DNA from: JBOGDS01 sp050743075 | Lineage (GTDB): Bacteria > Actinomycetota > Actinomycetes > Jiangellales > Jiangellaceae | Direction of reading: 5' to 3' | DNA length: 60,833 nucleotides | Assembly (NCBI GenBank): GCA_050743075.1 | Contig: JBOGDS010000011.1 | Location: 1-60,833 of the forward strand | Part shown: piece by piece, positions 24,462-32,523 of the stretch | Layout of the letters: each line of letters opens with the position of its first letter | How positions within the stretch are numbered: position 1 is the first letter of the stretch | Made by a program: the position numbers and the translations under genes | Notes under the pieces: model-generated | What the model was told of the DNA's origin: nothing | The model's input: only the letters and a program-made list of their open reading frames with translations | The model's database searches: none

Positions 24462-24957
24462 CTCGTCTGGGGATTTCGCGTTCAGGGCATCGGCCGCCGC
24501 CCGCCGACCGACGGCTTGACAGGAGTGCGCGCGGCATGGCCGGTCTCGGCCACTCCGCGGATCGAAGAGGTGGTCAATCGCTACTTCGACACGAGCAGCC
24601 AGTGGCTCACTCGGCAACGACTTCGAGCAATGTCTACCGACCAAGCGAAGCTAGATCTTGACATTGACAGCGAGTTGTCAATGTTCCCTGCATCTCGACA
24701 ACAGCGTTGACCAGGATGTCGTTCTGTGGCTTTCCATCGAGAGCCAACTGCGCGAGCGGCTGGGTAGCACTTTCGTCAGCTTGGCGAGGGGCAAACGGCG
24801 GCCTCGAGGTCGTCGTCGACGTCGCCGGCCGGCGCACCAAGATCACCGAGCCCTCAGCGGACGAGGCGTACGGCCGCGCACTCCTGCTGCTTGCGACAGG
24901 GGAGTAATTCGCGCTTGCTACGCGTTTGTCCGGACAGGACCGAGGGAGTGCCTTCAC
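24462..24957. other. Stretch with gene remnants and one palindrome
   Basis: About 495 bp without a gene I can confirm. At 24800-24907 a frame ending at TAA 24905-24907 reads ANGGLEVVVDVAGRRTKITE and resembles the tail of an XRE/HigA-type antitoxin, but the helix-turn-helix part that should precede it is not readable in one frame. The rest matches nothing I know. Confidence 0.35.
24662..24683. promoter_or_regulatory. Palindrome with TTGACA boxes
   Basis: CATTGACA (24662-24669) and TGTCAATG (24676-24683) are perfect 8-bp inverted arms around six bases. The local AT content is higher than the surroundings. It looks like an operator, possibly for the degraded HTH-like gene just downstream; no gene can be tied to it with confidence. 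Confidence 0.4.
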
Positions 24958-25371
24958 ATGCTGTTTGGACAAGAGCACGTACGCCGCTACCGCCAGACCG
25001 ACGGCGAAGAGGGTTACAACTGGCGACGGGGCACAACGATCCTGATCCTGTCCACCACCGGGCGGGTCTCGGGCAAGAAGTACGACAAGCCGCTGATATT
25101 CCGCGAGCACAAGGGCCGCTACCTCGTCGTGGCCTCGAACGGCGGCGACCACGAGCACCCGGAATGGTTCAAGAACCTGCAGAAGAAGCCCGACGTCGAC
25201 GTGCAGGTCAAGGGTGACCACTTTGCGGCCCGCGCACGGGCGGCAGCGCCCGTCGAGCGGGCAGAGCTCTGGCGGATGATGAACGAGGCCTGGCCGGACT
25301 ACGACACGTATCAGAAGAAGACCGACCGCGAGATCCCGGTGGTGATCCTGGAGCGCGTGCCGGACGCCTAG
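24958..25371 (+). CDS. Deazaflavin (F420)-dependent nitroreductase family protein
   Basis: A 137-residue split beta-barrel protein of the DDN family. Conserved parts: ILILSTTGRVSGKKYDKPLI, YLVVASNGGDHEHPEWFKNL and KPDVDVQVKGDHFAARARAA, which form the F420 phosphate and ring pocket. DDN relatives reduce quinones or nitro compounds with F420H2. ATG at 24958 with GGGAG about ten bases upstream. No partner gene is adjacent. Confidence 0.93.
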   Translation: MLFGQEHVRRYRQTDGEEGYNWRRGTTILILSTTGRVSGKKYDKPLIFREHKGRYLVVASNGGDHEHPEWFKNLQKKPDVDVQVKGDHFAARARAAAPVERAELWRMMNEAWPDYDTYQKKTDREIPVVILERVPDA

Positions 25372-25389
25372 GCATCTGACGCACCGGAG

Positions 25390-26099
25390 TCAGGAGGCGG
25401 GCCGCGATCGTGGCCGCCTCACGGAACCCGCCGGTGCCGCCGTTGTGCCAGGTGATGAGTCGCCCCTTGACGTCGAGCGTGAGTCAGCCGGCGCCGATAC
25501 GCGCCCCCGGCCCAAGGGGGCGACGGGATCAAGGGCGGCTGCGGCCGGGGCGGAGCCGTCGAGCAGAGCGGCCGCAAGTCGAGCCATGCACTCGATCGAT
25601 GTCCGGATCCCACCTGCTGGTCCGAGCGCCTCGCCGGTCCATGGCTGCATCGGTCGACCCGACCTGCTGCGGCCGGTGAGCGCGCCGGGCCGAAGCTGGT
25701 CCGCGGTCGCGGGCAGTAGAAGACATCCAGCCCGAGGGGCCACAGCGCGAGGGTGCGCCGCGACGGTGCCGCCGATCGTGGCAGCCTGGGGAGCCCAGAC
25801 CGGTGGGTGCTGAGCGACGCCAGCGTCACGCCCGCGGCGGGGACGTCCCCGAGCTGCAGCAGGTCGCCGAGGGTCGTGTCGGCGCCGATCTCTCCGCGCT
25901 CGAGCGCATCGACGTAGAGCAGGCGGGTGATCCCCTTCGAGATCGAGCCGATCTCGAAGTCCGCGTCGAGGGAGGCGCCGACACCGGCCACCGTCACTCC
26001 TGCGGGCGAGAGCACGGCGGCCGCGGCCACCGGATGCCGAGAGCCCAGGAGCTCGTGAAGCCTGTTCGCGAGCTGGTCGTCGCCGTGCGTCGCCGTCAC
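25390..26099 (-). pseudogene. Beta-lactamase-fold serine hydrolase, decayed
   Basis: GTG at 26099 begins a class C/esterase-like protein; the nucleophile motif SISK is present in FEIGSISKGITRLLYVDALE. After LPRSAAPSRRTLALW a block of some 60 residues, including the Tyr-x-Asn motif, is missing and the text jumps to LGLDVFYCPATADQLRPGAL split over two frames. Later AARLAAALLDGSAP and ARIGAGW-LTLDVKGRLITWHNGG are readable, with TGA replacing the Trp codon. The 3' end is also lost. The start overlaps the stop of the HTH gene (GTGA), so the pair was an operon. Confidence 0.75.
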
Positions 26100-26344
26100 G
26101 GCTGGGAGCGAAGCAGGCCACGACCGCCGTACTTCTTGTGGACGGCCTGCTTCGAGATCCCCAGGATTGCTGCGATCTCCGCCCAGGTCGCACCGTCGTT
26201 GCGGGCGCGTCGGACGAGCACCGCTTCCGTCCGCTCCATCTCCCTACGGATCTGCGCCACCGCGTCCAGGCCGGTCAATGGCCGCTCACCCGCCGTCGCC
26301 CGGGCCAGATCTGTCAGCCGCTCGACGTCCATGACGTCAACCAT
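26096..26344 (-). CDS. Small HTH DNA-binding protein, probably autoregulated
   Basis: An 82-residue protein. The N-terminal half is helical (RLTDLARATAGERPLTGLDA) and the C terminus is a clear helix-turn-helix, GATWAEIAAILGISKQAVHK, ending KYGGRGLL. ATG at 26344 has AGGAG upstream; MDVERL at 26332 is an alternative. The start codon lies inside one of two GTCAAC-N4-GTTGAC palindromes, so binding there would block both transcription and ribosome entry. Coupled to the decayed beta-lactamase-fold gene. Confidence 0.75.
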   Translation of the reverse strand: MVDVMDVERLTDLARATAGERPLTGLDAVAQIRREMERTEAVLVRRARNDGATWAEIAAILGISKQAVHKKYGGRGLLRSQP

Positions 26345-26378
26345 AGTTGACCGACTCCTGAGGTCAACAACAGTTGAC
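26336..26378. promoter_or_regulatory. Twin palindromic operators over the HTH start codon
   Basis: GTCAACCATAGTTGAC at 26336-26351 and GTCAACAACAGTTGAC at 26363-26378 share the arms GTCAAC...GTTGAC and are 27 bp apart. The start codon of the minus-strand HTH gene (26342-26344) is in the first. Two same-face sites suggest cooperative self-repression. Confidence 0.75.
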
Positions 26379-26446
26379 CCGCACGCACCGGAAGCTGCGT
26401 TGCTCATCAGGACGGATCAGTCGCCCGTGTCGCCCATCACTCGTGC

Positions 26447-27097
26447 CTAACGTGGCCGCCCGGGGGTCAGCAGCCCTCGTTCGAATGCCTCCGCCACCGC
26501 GGCCGCGCGGTCCTTGACTCCCAGCTTCGCGTAGATGTGCAGCAGGTGGGTCTTGACCGTCGCCTCACTGATGAAGAGGCGCGATGCGGCCTCGCGGTTC
26601 GTGGTGCCACGTGCCACGAGCTCCAGCACCTCGAGCTCACGCTGGCTCAGCGGCTCACGTGCAGGCGCGCGGACCTGACCCATCAGCCGGCTGGCGACCG
26701 ACGGTGACAGGACGGCCTCGCCCCGCGCGGCAGCGAGGACGGCGCGGAACAGCTCGTCTCGCGGGGTGTCCTTGAGGAGGTAACCGGTGGCGCCGGCTTC
26801 GATCGCCGGCAGGACGTCGCTGTCGGTCTCGTACGTCGTCAGCACGAGCACGCGGGCGGGGACACCGCGGGCCGCGAGCCGGGTGATCGCGTTCACGCCG
26901 TCGACATCCGGCATGCGCAGGTCCATGAGGACGACGTCGGGGCGTAGTGCCTCGGCCCGCGTGACGGCCTCGTGGCCGTTGGACGCCTCGCCGACCACAT
27001 CGAAGCGCGCGTCGCCGGCGAACATGCCCCGCAGCCCGTCGCGTACGACCGGGTGGTCGTCGACGATCAGCACCCGCACCGTCCCGCCGTCGCTCAT
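26447..27097 (-). CDS. NarL/LuxR-type response regulator
   Basis: A 216-residue regulator: receiver domain VRVLIVDDHPVVRDGLRGMF with acidic D13/D14, phospho-acceptor D59 in VVLMDLRMPD, the Thr in VLVLTTYETD and the Lys in YLLKDTPRDEL; then a LuxR HTH LSQRELEVLELVARGTTNRE and ATVKTHLLHIYAKLGVKDRA. Start overlaps the kinase stop (ATGA). It is the last gene of a four-gene operon and presumably senses signals tied to the exporter. Confidence 0.94.
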   Translation of the reverse strand: MSDGGTVRVLIVDDHPVVRDGLRGMFAGDARFDVVGEASNGHEAVTRAEALRPDVVLMDLRMPDVDGVNAITRLAARGVPARVLVLTTYETDSDVLPAIEAGATGYLLKDTPRDELFRAVLAAARGEAVLSPSVASRLMGQVRAPAREPLSQRELEVLELVARGTTNREAASRLFISEATVKTHLLHIYAKLGVKDRAAAVAEAFERGLLTPGRPR

Positions 27098-28335
27098 CCT
27101 CCGGCCCCCGCAGGTATGGCGGGCACGCTGGCCGACACGGCGGTCCCTGCGCCGAGGTCGGACTCGATCTCCAGCGTCCCGGCGAGCCTGGTCACCCGCT
27201 GGCGCATGGCCGTGAGGCCGAACCCGCCGCCGTCGCCGTTCGCCGGCGTGGCCCCTGGAGCGAAGCCGGCGCCGTCGTCGCGGACGTCGAGCGTCACGAC
27301 GTCTTCCATGTAGGACAGCGTCAGACCGACGCGCGACGCATCGGCATGCTTGGCGACGTTGGCCAGCGCCTCCTGCGCGGTCCGGAGCAGGGTCACCTCG
27401 ATCTCCGGATGCAAGGGCCGAGCCGTGCCTGTCGTGACGACGTCAGCGCGCACGCCGGACAGGCTCGACCACTGGCCGACGACATCGGCGAGCGCTTCCG
27501 GAAGGTGCGCCGCCTCCAGAGCCTCCGGACGCATGGCACCGACCGACCGGCGGGCCTCGGTGAGGCTGTCCCGGGCGAGCTGCCCCGCGTTGTCCAGGTG
27601 CCGCCGCCACCGGTCCGGCCGGTCCGCGGCCTGTTCGGCCGCCTGGAGCTGGGTGATGATCCCGGTCAGGCCTTGGGCGAGGGTGTCGTGGATCTCGCGG
27701 GCCATTCGTTGGCGTTCGTCGTCGACCCCGGCCTCCCTCGCCTGGACGAGCAGCTGTGCCTGCAGACCGGCGTTCTCCTCCTGTGCGGCTTGGAGGTCGG
27801 TCAGCGCCTGCAGCCGCTGCTCGTTCTGTTCGGTCATCTTGACACCGACGACGGTTCCGCCGCCGATCGCGAGCGTCTGGATGACGATGATCGTGGCCCA
27901 GCTCGCGAACTCGCCGACCGTAGGGTCGTCGGCCAGCCCGAACGGGACGCTGTTGATCAGGACCGACGTGGCGAAGACACCGAGGATCGTGACGATCCAG
28001 GGGGACAGCAGGGCGGCATGGAAGAAGCCGGTGATGGTGAAGACGAAGAACAACGGCTCGCGCATCATGAGGACGGTGGCGACAAGCAGCATGCCGGCGA
28101 AGTAGAGGGCCGCGAGGACGGGCTGTTCGTGGTAGGCCTCGGCGCGCCGTGTGTACATCGCGAACACCCAGCCCGCAGCGACCCCCACGACGGTCAGCGT
28201 GCCGAGCCGGTGCGCCCAGCTCTGGTCGGGTTGGGCCAGCGCCAGGGTCGTACTGATGGCGAGCGTGGCATAGGGCACCCACCGGAGGGCTCGGTCGAAC
28301 CACCGTTCCCAGTCTCGCTGCCCGTCCGCCGCCAT
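27094..28335 (-). CDS. Sensor histidine kinase (HisKA_3 type)
   Basis: A 413-residue kinase. Residues ~17-165 hold about five membrane helices (WVPYATLAISTTLALA; LTVVGVAAGWVFAMY; VLAALYFAGMLLVATVLM; FFVFTITGFFHAALL; TIIVIQTLAIGGGTVVG), then a coiled linker, the phospho-acceptor His216 in RMAREIHDTLAQGLTG and an HATPase domain with EALANVAKHA and DVRDDGAGF. ATG 28335 is used; GTG 28341 overlapping the permease stop is as likely. Partner of the response regulator at 26447. Confidence 0.92.
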   Translation of the reverse strand: MAADGQRDWERWFDRALRWVPYATLAISTTLALAQPDQSWAHRLGTLTVVGVAAGWVFAMYTRRAEAYHEQPVLAALYFAGMLLVATVLMMREPLFFVFTITGFFHAALLSPWIVTILGVFATSVLINSVPFGLADDPTVGEFASWATIIVIQTLAIGGGTVVGVKMTEQNEQRLQALTDLQAAQEENAGLQAQLLVQAREAGVDDERQRMAREIHDTLAQGLTGIITQLQAAEQAADRPDRWRRHLDNAGQLARDSLTEARRSVGAMRPEALEAAHLPEALADVVGQWSSLSGVRADVVTTGTARPLHPEIEVTLLRTAQEALANVAKHADASRVGLTLSYMEDVVTLDVRDDGAGFAPGATPANGDGGGFGLTAMRQRVTRLAGTLEIESDLGAGTAVSASVPAIPAGAGG

Positions 28336-28337
28336 CG

Positions 28338-29081
28338 TCACTCCCAGCGGAACAACCTCGCCGCGGCGAAGCCAGCCACCACGGCCCATGCCACCAGGAT
28401 CGCAAGGTGCAGCGGCTGCGGCCAGTCGCCGGCCAGCGCGTCCTGGATGGCCTGCACTCCCGAACCGATCGGCGTCGCGTCGCTCACGGCGCGCAGCGGC
28501 TCGGACATGGCGTCGCGCAGGAACCAGACGCCGGAGAAGAACAGCATCGGGAAGTAGACGGCCATCCCGATGCCCGTCGCGGTGCTGGCCCGTGGCGCCA
28601 CCGCCGCGATGACCAGGCCGACGGCGAACGTCGCCGTCGCTGTCAGAACGAACGCGACCAGGAACCCGAGCGCGTTGCCGGGGACGTCAATGTCGAAGAG
28701 CACGGCGGCGGCCACGAGCGTCACGATCACCGCCACCACGGCGACCGCGACGTTCACCAGCAGCTGGGCGCCCAGCAGCATCGAGGGCCGGACCGGCGTC
28801 GTGGCCATCCGGCGCAGGACGCCCTTCTCGCGGTGGGTGGCGATGTAGGTCGGCAGCGTGCTGATCGCCACCGTGACGATCGCCAGCCCGATCACGATCG
28901 GCAGGTAGAGGTCGACCAGCCGGGTGCCGTCGAGGTCCTCCTGCGGGTCCCGAAAGCCGGGCATGAACGCTCCGAGCGCGACGAACAGCAGGACCGGGAA
29001 GACCAGACCGAAGAACAGCGACGCGAAGTCGCGGCGGAACAGCTTCCACTCGACGCGGGTGAGCGTGGCGACGGCGGACAT
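28338..29081 (-). CDS. ABC-2 type permease
   Basis: A 247-residue membrane protein with six predicted helices, starting VEWKLFRRDFASLFFGLVFP and including YLPIVIGLAIVTVAISTLPTY, the coupling region REKGVLRRMATTPVRPSMLL, AVVAVIVTLVAAAVLF and ending AILVAWAVVAGFAAARLF. This is the ABC2_membrane/DrrB-like type that exports drugs or lipids. Start overlaps the ATPase stop by four bases. Confidence 0.9.
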   Translation of the reverse strand: MSAVATLTRVEWKLFRRDFASLFFGLVFPVLLFVALGAFMPGFRDPQEDLDGTRLVDLYLPIVIGLAIVTVAISTLPTYIATHREKGVLRRMATTPVRPSMLLGAQLLVNVAVAVVAVIVTLVAAAVLFDIDVPGNALGFLVAFVLTATATFAVGLVIAAVAPRASTATGIGMAVYFPMLFFSGVWFLRDAMSEPLRAVSDATPIGSGVQAIQDALAGDWPQPLHLAILVAWAVVAGFAAARLFRWE

Positions 29082-30010
29082 CAGCGATCCTCCATGTTGT
29101 CGTCGGCGTCCAGTGTGCGCCCGGTCAGGGCGACGAACGCGTCGTCCAGGCTGGCCTGTTCAACCCGCAGCTCCCTGGCGATTATCTGGTGGCGCGCGAG
29201 CAGCCCGACGACGGCGGCGAGCACGTTGCCGGTGCCGGTGACGACCAGCTGCGAGCCGGCCCGGCTCACGTCGCGGACCGCGGGAAGTGCCGCCAGCATG
29301 GCCTCGTCGACCGGTTCGGAAGGCCGGAACCGGATCCGCTGCTCGTCGTCGGTGCGCTCCACCAGGCCGGCGGGGGTGTCGATGGCCACGACCTTGCCGC
29401 CGTCGATCAGCGCGAGCCGGTCACACAGCCGCTCCGCCTCCTCCATGAAGTGCGTGACGAGCACGACGGTGACGCCGCGGTCGCGGATCCCTTCGATGAG
29501 CGCCCAGGTGTCACGACGGGCCTGCGGGTCGAGGCCGGTCGTGAGCTCGTCGAGGATGGCGATCTCCGGGTTGCCCACCAACGCCAGGGCGATGGACAGC
29601 CGCTGCTTCTGGCCACCGGAGAGCTTCGCGTACGGGGTGTCGCGCTTTCCCACCAGGCCGAGGTCGACGATCAGTTTCTCCCAGTCGGCGGGCTCGGGGT
29701 AGAAGGACGCGTAGAGGTCCAGCGCCTCCCAGACCTTCAGCTTGTCCGGCAGTGAGCTCTCCTGGAGCTGGACGCCGACGCGCTGGCGCAGCTGTACGCC
29801 GTCTCGGCGCGGATCCAGGCCCAGGACGGTGAGCTCGCCGCTGTCCGGGGTGCGCAGGCCGGAGATCGACTCGACCGTCGTGGTCTTCCCGGCGCCGTTG
29901 GGGCCGAGGATCCCGAAGATCTCGCCGCGCTCCACCGTGAACGACACGTCGGCCACGGCCACGGTGTCGCCGTAGCGCTTGTGTAGGTTCGTGACCTCGA
30001 TGACTGGCAT
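29081..30010 (-). CDS. ABC-2 type ATP-binding protein (DrrA-like)
   Basis: A 309-residue ATPase: Walker A GPNGAGKTTTVE, signature KLSGGQKQRLSIALAL, Walker B IAILDELTTGLDPQARR, and switch His VVLVTHFMEEAERLCDR. The ~90-residue C-terminal extension ending SLDDAFVALTGR is typical of DrrA/CcmA-like exporter ATPases. First gene of the operon ATPase-permease-kinase-regulator, all joined by four-base overlaps. ATG at 30010. Confidence 0.94.
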   Translation of the reverse strand: MPVIEVTNLHKRYGDTVAVADVSFTVERGEIFGILGPNGAGKTTTVESISGLRTPDSGELTVLGLDPRRDGVQLRQRVGVQLQESSLPDKLKVWEALDLYASFYPEPADWEKLIVDLGLVGKRDTPYAKLSGGQKQRLSIALALVGNPEIAILDELTTGLDPQARRDTWALIEGIRDRGVTVVLVTHFMEEAERLCDRLALIDGGKVVAIDTPAGLVERTDDEQRIRFRPSEPVDEAMLAALPAVRDVSRAGSQLVVTGTGNVLAAVVGLLARHQIIARELRVEQASLDDAFVALTGRTLDADDNMEDR

Positions 30011-30142
30011 GCCCCGAGCCTGCCGCGTCCCCGGGCGGCGTGCATCGCCCAGCCGGCGATGATCTGCCGCGCCGCGGTGGATGCCACCGGTCCACCAATC
30101 GGTGGATTGAGCGCGTTCCTGTTGATCACGTACACCATGCTG

Positions 30143-30184
30143 ACGGGTGCTTCACCAGGCACCGGAACCTGGTGAAGCACCCGT
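30143..30184. terminator. Terminator hairpin, 17-bp perfect stem
   Basis: Arms 30143-30159 (ACGGGTGCTTCACCAGG) and 30168-30184 are perfect inverted repeats with an eight-base loop. It lies after the BBE-type oxidase gene and before the ABC operon, both on the minus strand, so it should end oxidase transcripts. Confidence 0.8.
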
Positions 30185-30223
30185 TCGCCTAGTGAAGTAC
30201 GGCGTCGGCAGCGGGCTCAGGGT

Positions 30224-30303
30224 CGGCCGTCGGGGGCGCCGGCCTCAGCCGTCGGGGGCGCCGACCTCAGCCGTCGGGGGCGCCGACCTCAGCCGTCGGG
30301 GCG
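30224..30303. repeat. 22-bp tandem repeat at the 3' end of the oxidase gene
   Basis: About 3.5 copies of a 22-bp unit (TCAGCCGTCGGGGGCGCCGA plus CC). The oxidase stop codon TCA (30267-30269 on the plus strand) is the first three bases of a unit. Because 22 is not a multiple of three, gain or loss of a unit changes the C-terminal residues and stop position. Confidence 0.85.
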
Positions 30304-31703
30304 ATGTTCTGGTTGAGGTGGAAGACGTTGTCGGGGTCGTAGCGCTGCTTGAGCGCCGCCAGCCGGGCGAGCTTCGTGGCGCCGTACGCCCGCCGCACCC
30401 CCTGCTCGCCCTCGTCGGACAGGACGTTGACGTACGCGCCGCTGGCGTACGGCTCCAGCGCCGTGGCAGACCGCCGGGCCGCGTCCATCCGAGCCCGATC
30501 CTCCGCCGGGTCGGCCCAGCGGACAGAGGCGACGAACTCGACCAGCGTGTCGCGCTGGTCGAAGGCGCTCGCGTCGTTGGGCACGTCGGCAATGGCCCCG
30601 CCGTAGCCCTGCAGCGACCCGTTGGGCAGAACGGCCGGGTCGGCGTCGCCGTTGCCGTCGCGGCCGAGGAAGGCGTCGATCGCGGCGTCGGAGAGCTCGC
30701 GGAGGTAGTGGCCCTTGAAGTACCGGCGCATCTGCCCGTAGCCCTGGACGTCGTCCTCCATCGTCTGCAGCGCGAGGTAGCTGAGCTCGCGGACCTGCTC
30801 GGCGACAGGGTTGCCGAGGTCGGCGACCAGGGGGAGCAGTTGCTGGCGGCCCTCGTCGGGGTCGCCCACCCAGACGTGGCCGAGGCTGGCCACTGGCCGG
30901 CCCCGCAGGTGTGGCTCGACCGCGGGCGTGTCGGCAGTGGTGCCGACCCAGGCGAACGGGACCGCCTGCGTCGGGACGCCGCCCAGCCGGTCGCGCCAGC
31001 GGCGCGTGGCCGACGGGGCGTCGGCCGGGTCGAAGGTGTAGTCGACCAGCAGGGCCCGGGTACCGACCGGGTGGAGGCGGAACTCGAACTCGGTGACGAC
31101 ACCGAAGTTGCCGCCGCCCCCGCGCAGACCCCAGTAGAGGTCGTCGTGCTCGGTCTCGCTGGCGCGGATCGTGGCGCCGTCGGCCGTGACGACCTGGTAG
31201 GACACGACGTTGTCGCAGGCCAGCCCGTACTGGCGGGCCAGCCAGCCCATGCCGCCGCCGAGGGTCAGCCCGCCGACGCCGGTGTGGGACACGTTGCCGG
31301 CGGTGGTAGCCAGGCCGAACTGCTGCGCCGCGCGGTCCAGGGCACCCAGCTCCGCGCCGCCCTGGACCCAGGCTCGGCGGGCCCGCGGGTCGACCCGGAC
31401 CTCGGCGAGCCCGACCGACAGGTCGACCATCATCCCGCCCGCGGGCACGCAGCTGCCGAGGATGCTGTGGCCGCCGCATCGCACCCCGACCTCGAGGCCG
31501 TTCTCGCGGGCATATCCGATGGCCAGGGCGACGTCGGCGGTGCTGGCGCAGCGCACGACGACGGCGGGCCGCCGGTCGACCATCGCATTCCAGACGCTGC
31601 GGGCGGCGTCGTAGCCGTCGTCGCCGGGTAGCAGGACCTGGCCGTCCAGCCCGCTGCGCAGGCGGCTCACGTCGATCCGGCCGGTGCTCGTTGCGCTCGA
31701 CAC
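30267..31703 (-). CDS. FAD-linked oxidase, berberine-bridge-enzyme (BBE) type
   Basis: A 478-residue flavoenzyme. PCMH-type FAD domain with VGVRCGGHSILGS (the His forms the 8-alpha FAD bond) and LTLGGGMGWLARQYGLACDN; the C-terminal BBE motif is YGATKLARLAALKQRYDPDN ending VFHLNQNI. Where bicovalent members have a second flavin-binding Cys, this protein has SHTGVGG, so one covalent link is expected. GTG start at 31703. Substrate unknown; relatives oxidise sugars, alkaloids or polyketides. Confidence 0.92.
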   Translation of the reverse strand: MSSATSTGRIDVSRLRSGLDGQVLLPGDDGYDAARSVWNAMVDRRPAVVVRCASTADVALAIGYARENGLEVGVRCGGHSILGSCVPAGGMMVDLSVGLAEVRVDPRARRAWVQGGAELGALDRAAQQFGLATTAGNVSHTGVGGLTLGGGMGWLARQYGLACDNVVSYQVVTADGATIRASETEHDDLYWGLRGGGGNFGVVTEFEFRLHPVGTRALLVDYTFDPADAPSATRRWRDRLGGVPTQAVPFAWVGTTADTPAVEPHLRGRPVASLGHVWVGDPDEGRQQLLPLVADLGNPVAEQVRELSYLALQTMEDDVQGYGQMRRYFKGHYLRELSDAAIDAFLGRDGNGDADPAVLPNGSLQGYGGAIADVPNDASAFDQRDTLVEFVASVRWADPAEDRARMDAARRSATALEPYASGAYVNVLSDEGEQGVRRAYGATKLARLAALKQRYDPDNVFHLNQNIAPTAEVGAPDG

Positions 31704-31810
31704 GGTTGCGCTCCTCTCGTCGGTTCGGATGTCCTACCAAGCCCTACCGACAGGGGGGTTGAGACAGGGTCACGGCGCGCCTGCATGACGCGCCGGCTTC
31801 GATGGGGCCA

Positions 31811-31972
31811 TCAGGTCAGGCGGTAGCGCAGGAGCGTGACGTCCGCACCGACGACGCGGGCCTCGTCGAGTTGCAGCCTGGGCACGACGTACTTGGAGAC
31901 ATGGTTGAGGTAGTCGGTGACGCCGGTTGTGTCGTCCGTGACATTGTTCTCCGTCACTATCAGCTCGCGCAT
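31811..31972 (-). pseudogene. Miniature remnant of a RibD/DHFR-like reductase
   Basis: A continuous 53-codon frame (ATG 31972, TGA 31811-31813) reads like a DHFR-like (RibD C-terminal) protein with most of its middle cut out: the N terminus MRELIVTEN, the internal YLNHVSKYVV and the end VTLLRYRLT match, whereas the ~130 residues that should lie between them, including the NADPH site, are gone. The remaining pieces are all in one frame. Inference from family memory; an alignment would settle it. Confidence 0.6.
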
Positions 31973-32523
31973 GATGGCATCGATCCTCGCGCAGGTCGCC
32001 GCCGGGCGTCACACCCCTGGCATCGGGAGACCTCGCTCTGGTCAATCGCTGCGGTCGACGTCCCGCTGCCCGAGAGCGTAGCGAGTGCCCTGGTTGTCTT
32101 TGAACATGGACCGTCGCACCGTGCGGCTGCTGCACGGACATGGATCGCGGTCCTGCGGCCGCAACGGAACCACGTCTCGTGCCGCTTGTCGCCCACGGAT
32201 CTGCGCCTGATCCGGCGCGTGATCGACCACCCGGTGTGGGGTGCCCCAGACCGTTGATGGCGACGAGTTCGTCCGACGGACAGTGCGTGGAAACCCCGCG
32301 GGCCGGAGGGCCAGGACGCTTGCCCTGCGCCCGGTCCGAGGACATGACGTCTCCGTCTCCGACGGGGAAGGAGGCACCACCCACCTCTTCCCGCCGGCCG
32401 AGGCGTTGGTGGCCCTTGATCCGGCGGCTCACCGACTTCCGGCCTCAACGCCGGGGGCGTCGAGGTGGGCCGCCACGCGGGCGGCGTCCGCGGCGAAGTG
32501 CAGCCCGCCGGCCCGGAAGGGTG
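31973..32523. other. Intergenic stretch without a recognised gene
   Basis: About 550 bp. Reading frames exist on both strands but none has family-like sequence. On the minus strand, just past the nei stop, a frame reading GGLHFAADAARVAAHLDAPG (32440-32520) looks protein-like and may be a remnant. No promoter or terminator stands out. Confidence 0.4.

Noticed and set aside
24516..24710. 64-codon plus-strand frame after the TetR gene
   Set aside because: No ribosome site, no family resemblance, and it crosses the palindrome at 24662-24683.
30289..31740. 483-codon minus-strand frame over the BBE oxidase
   Set aside because: Shadow frame, Arg/Pro-rich, no motif; the oxidase frame is clearly the real one.
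31802..32257. 151-codon plus-strand frame
   Set aside because: No recognisable domain; it overlaps the DHFR-like remnant on the other strand, which reads better.
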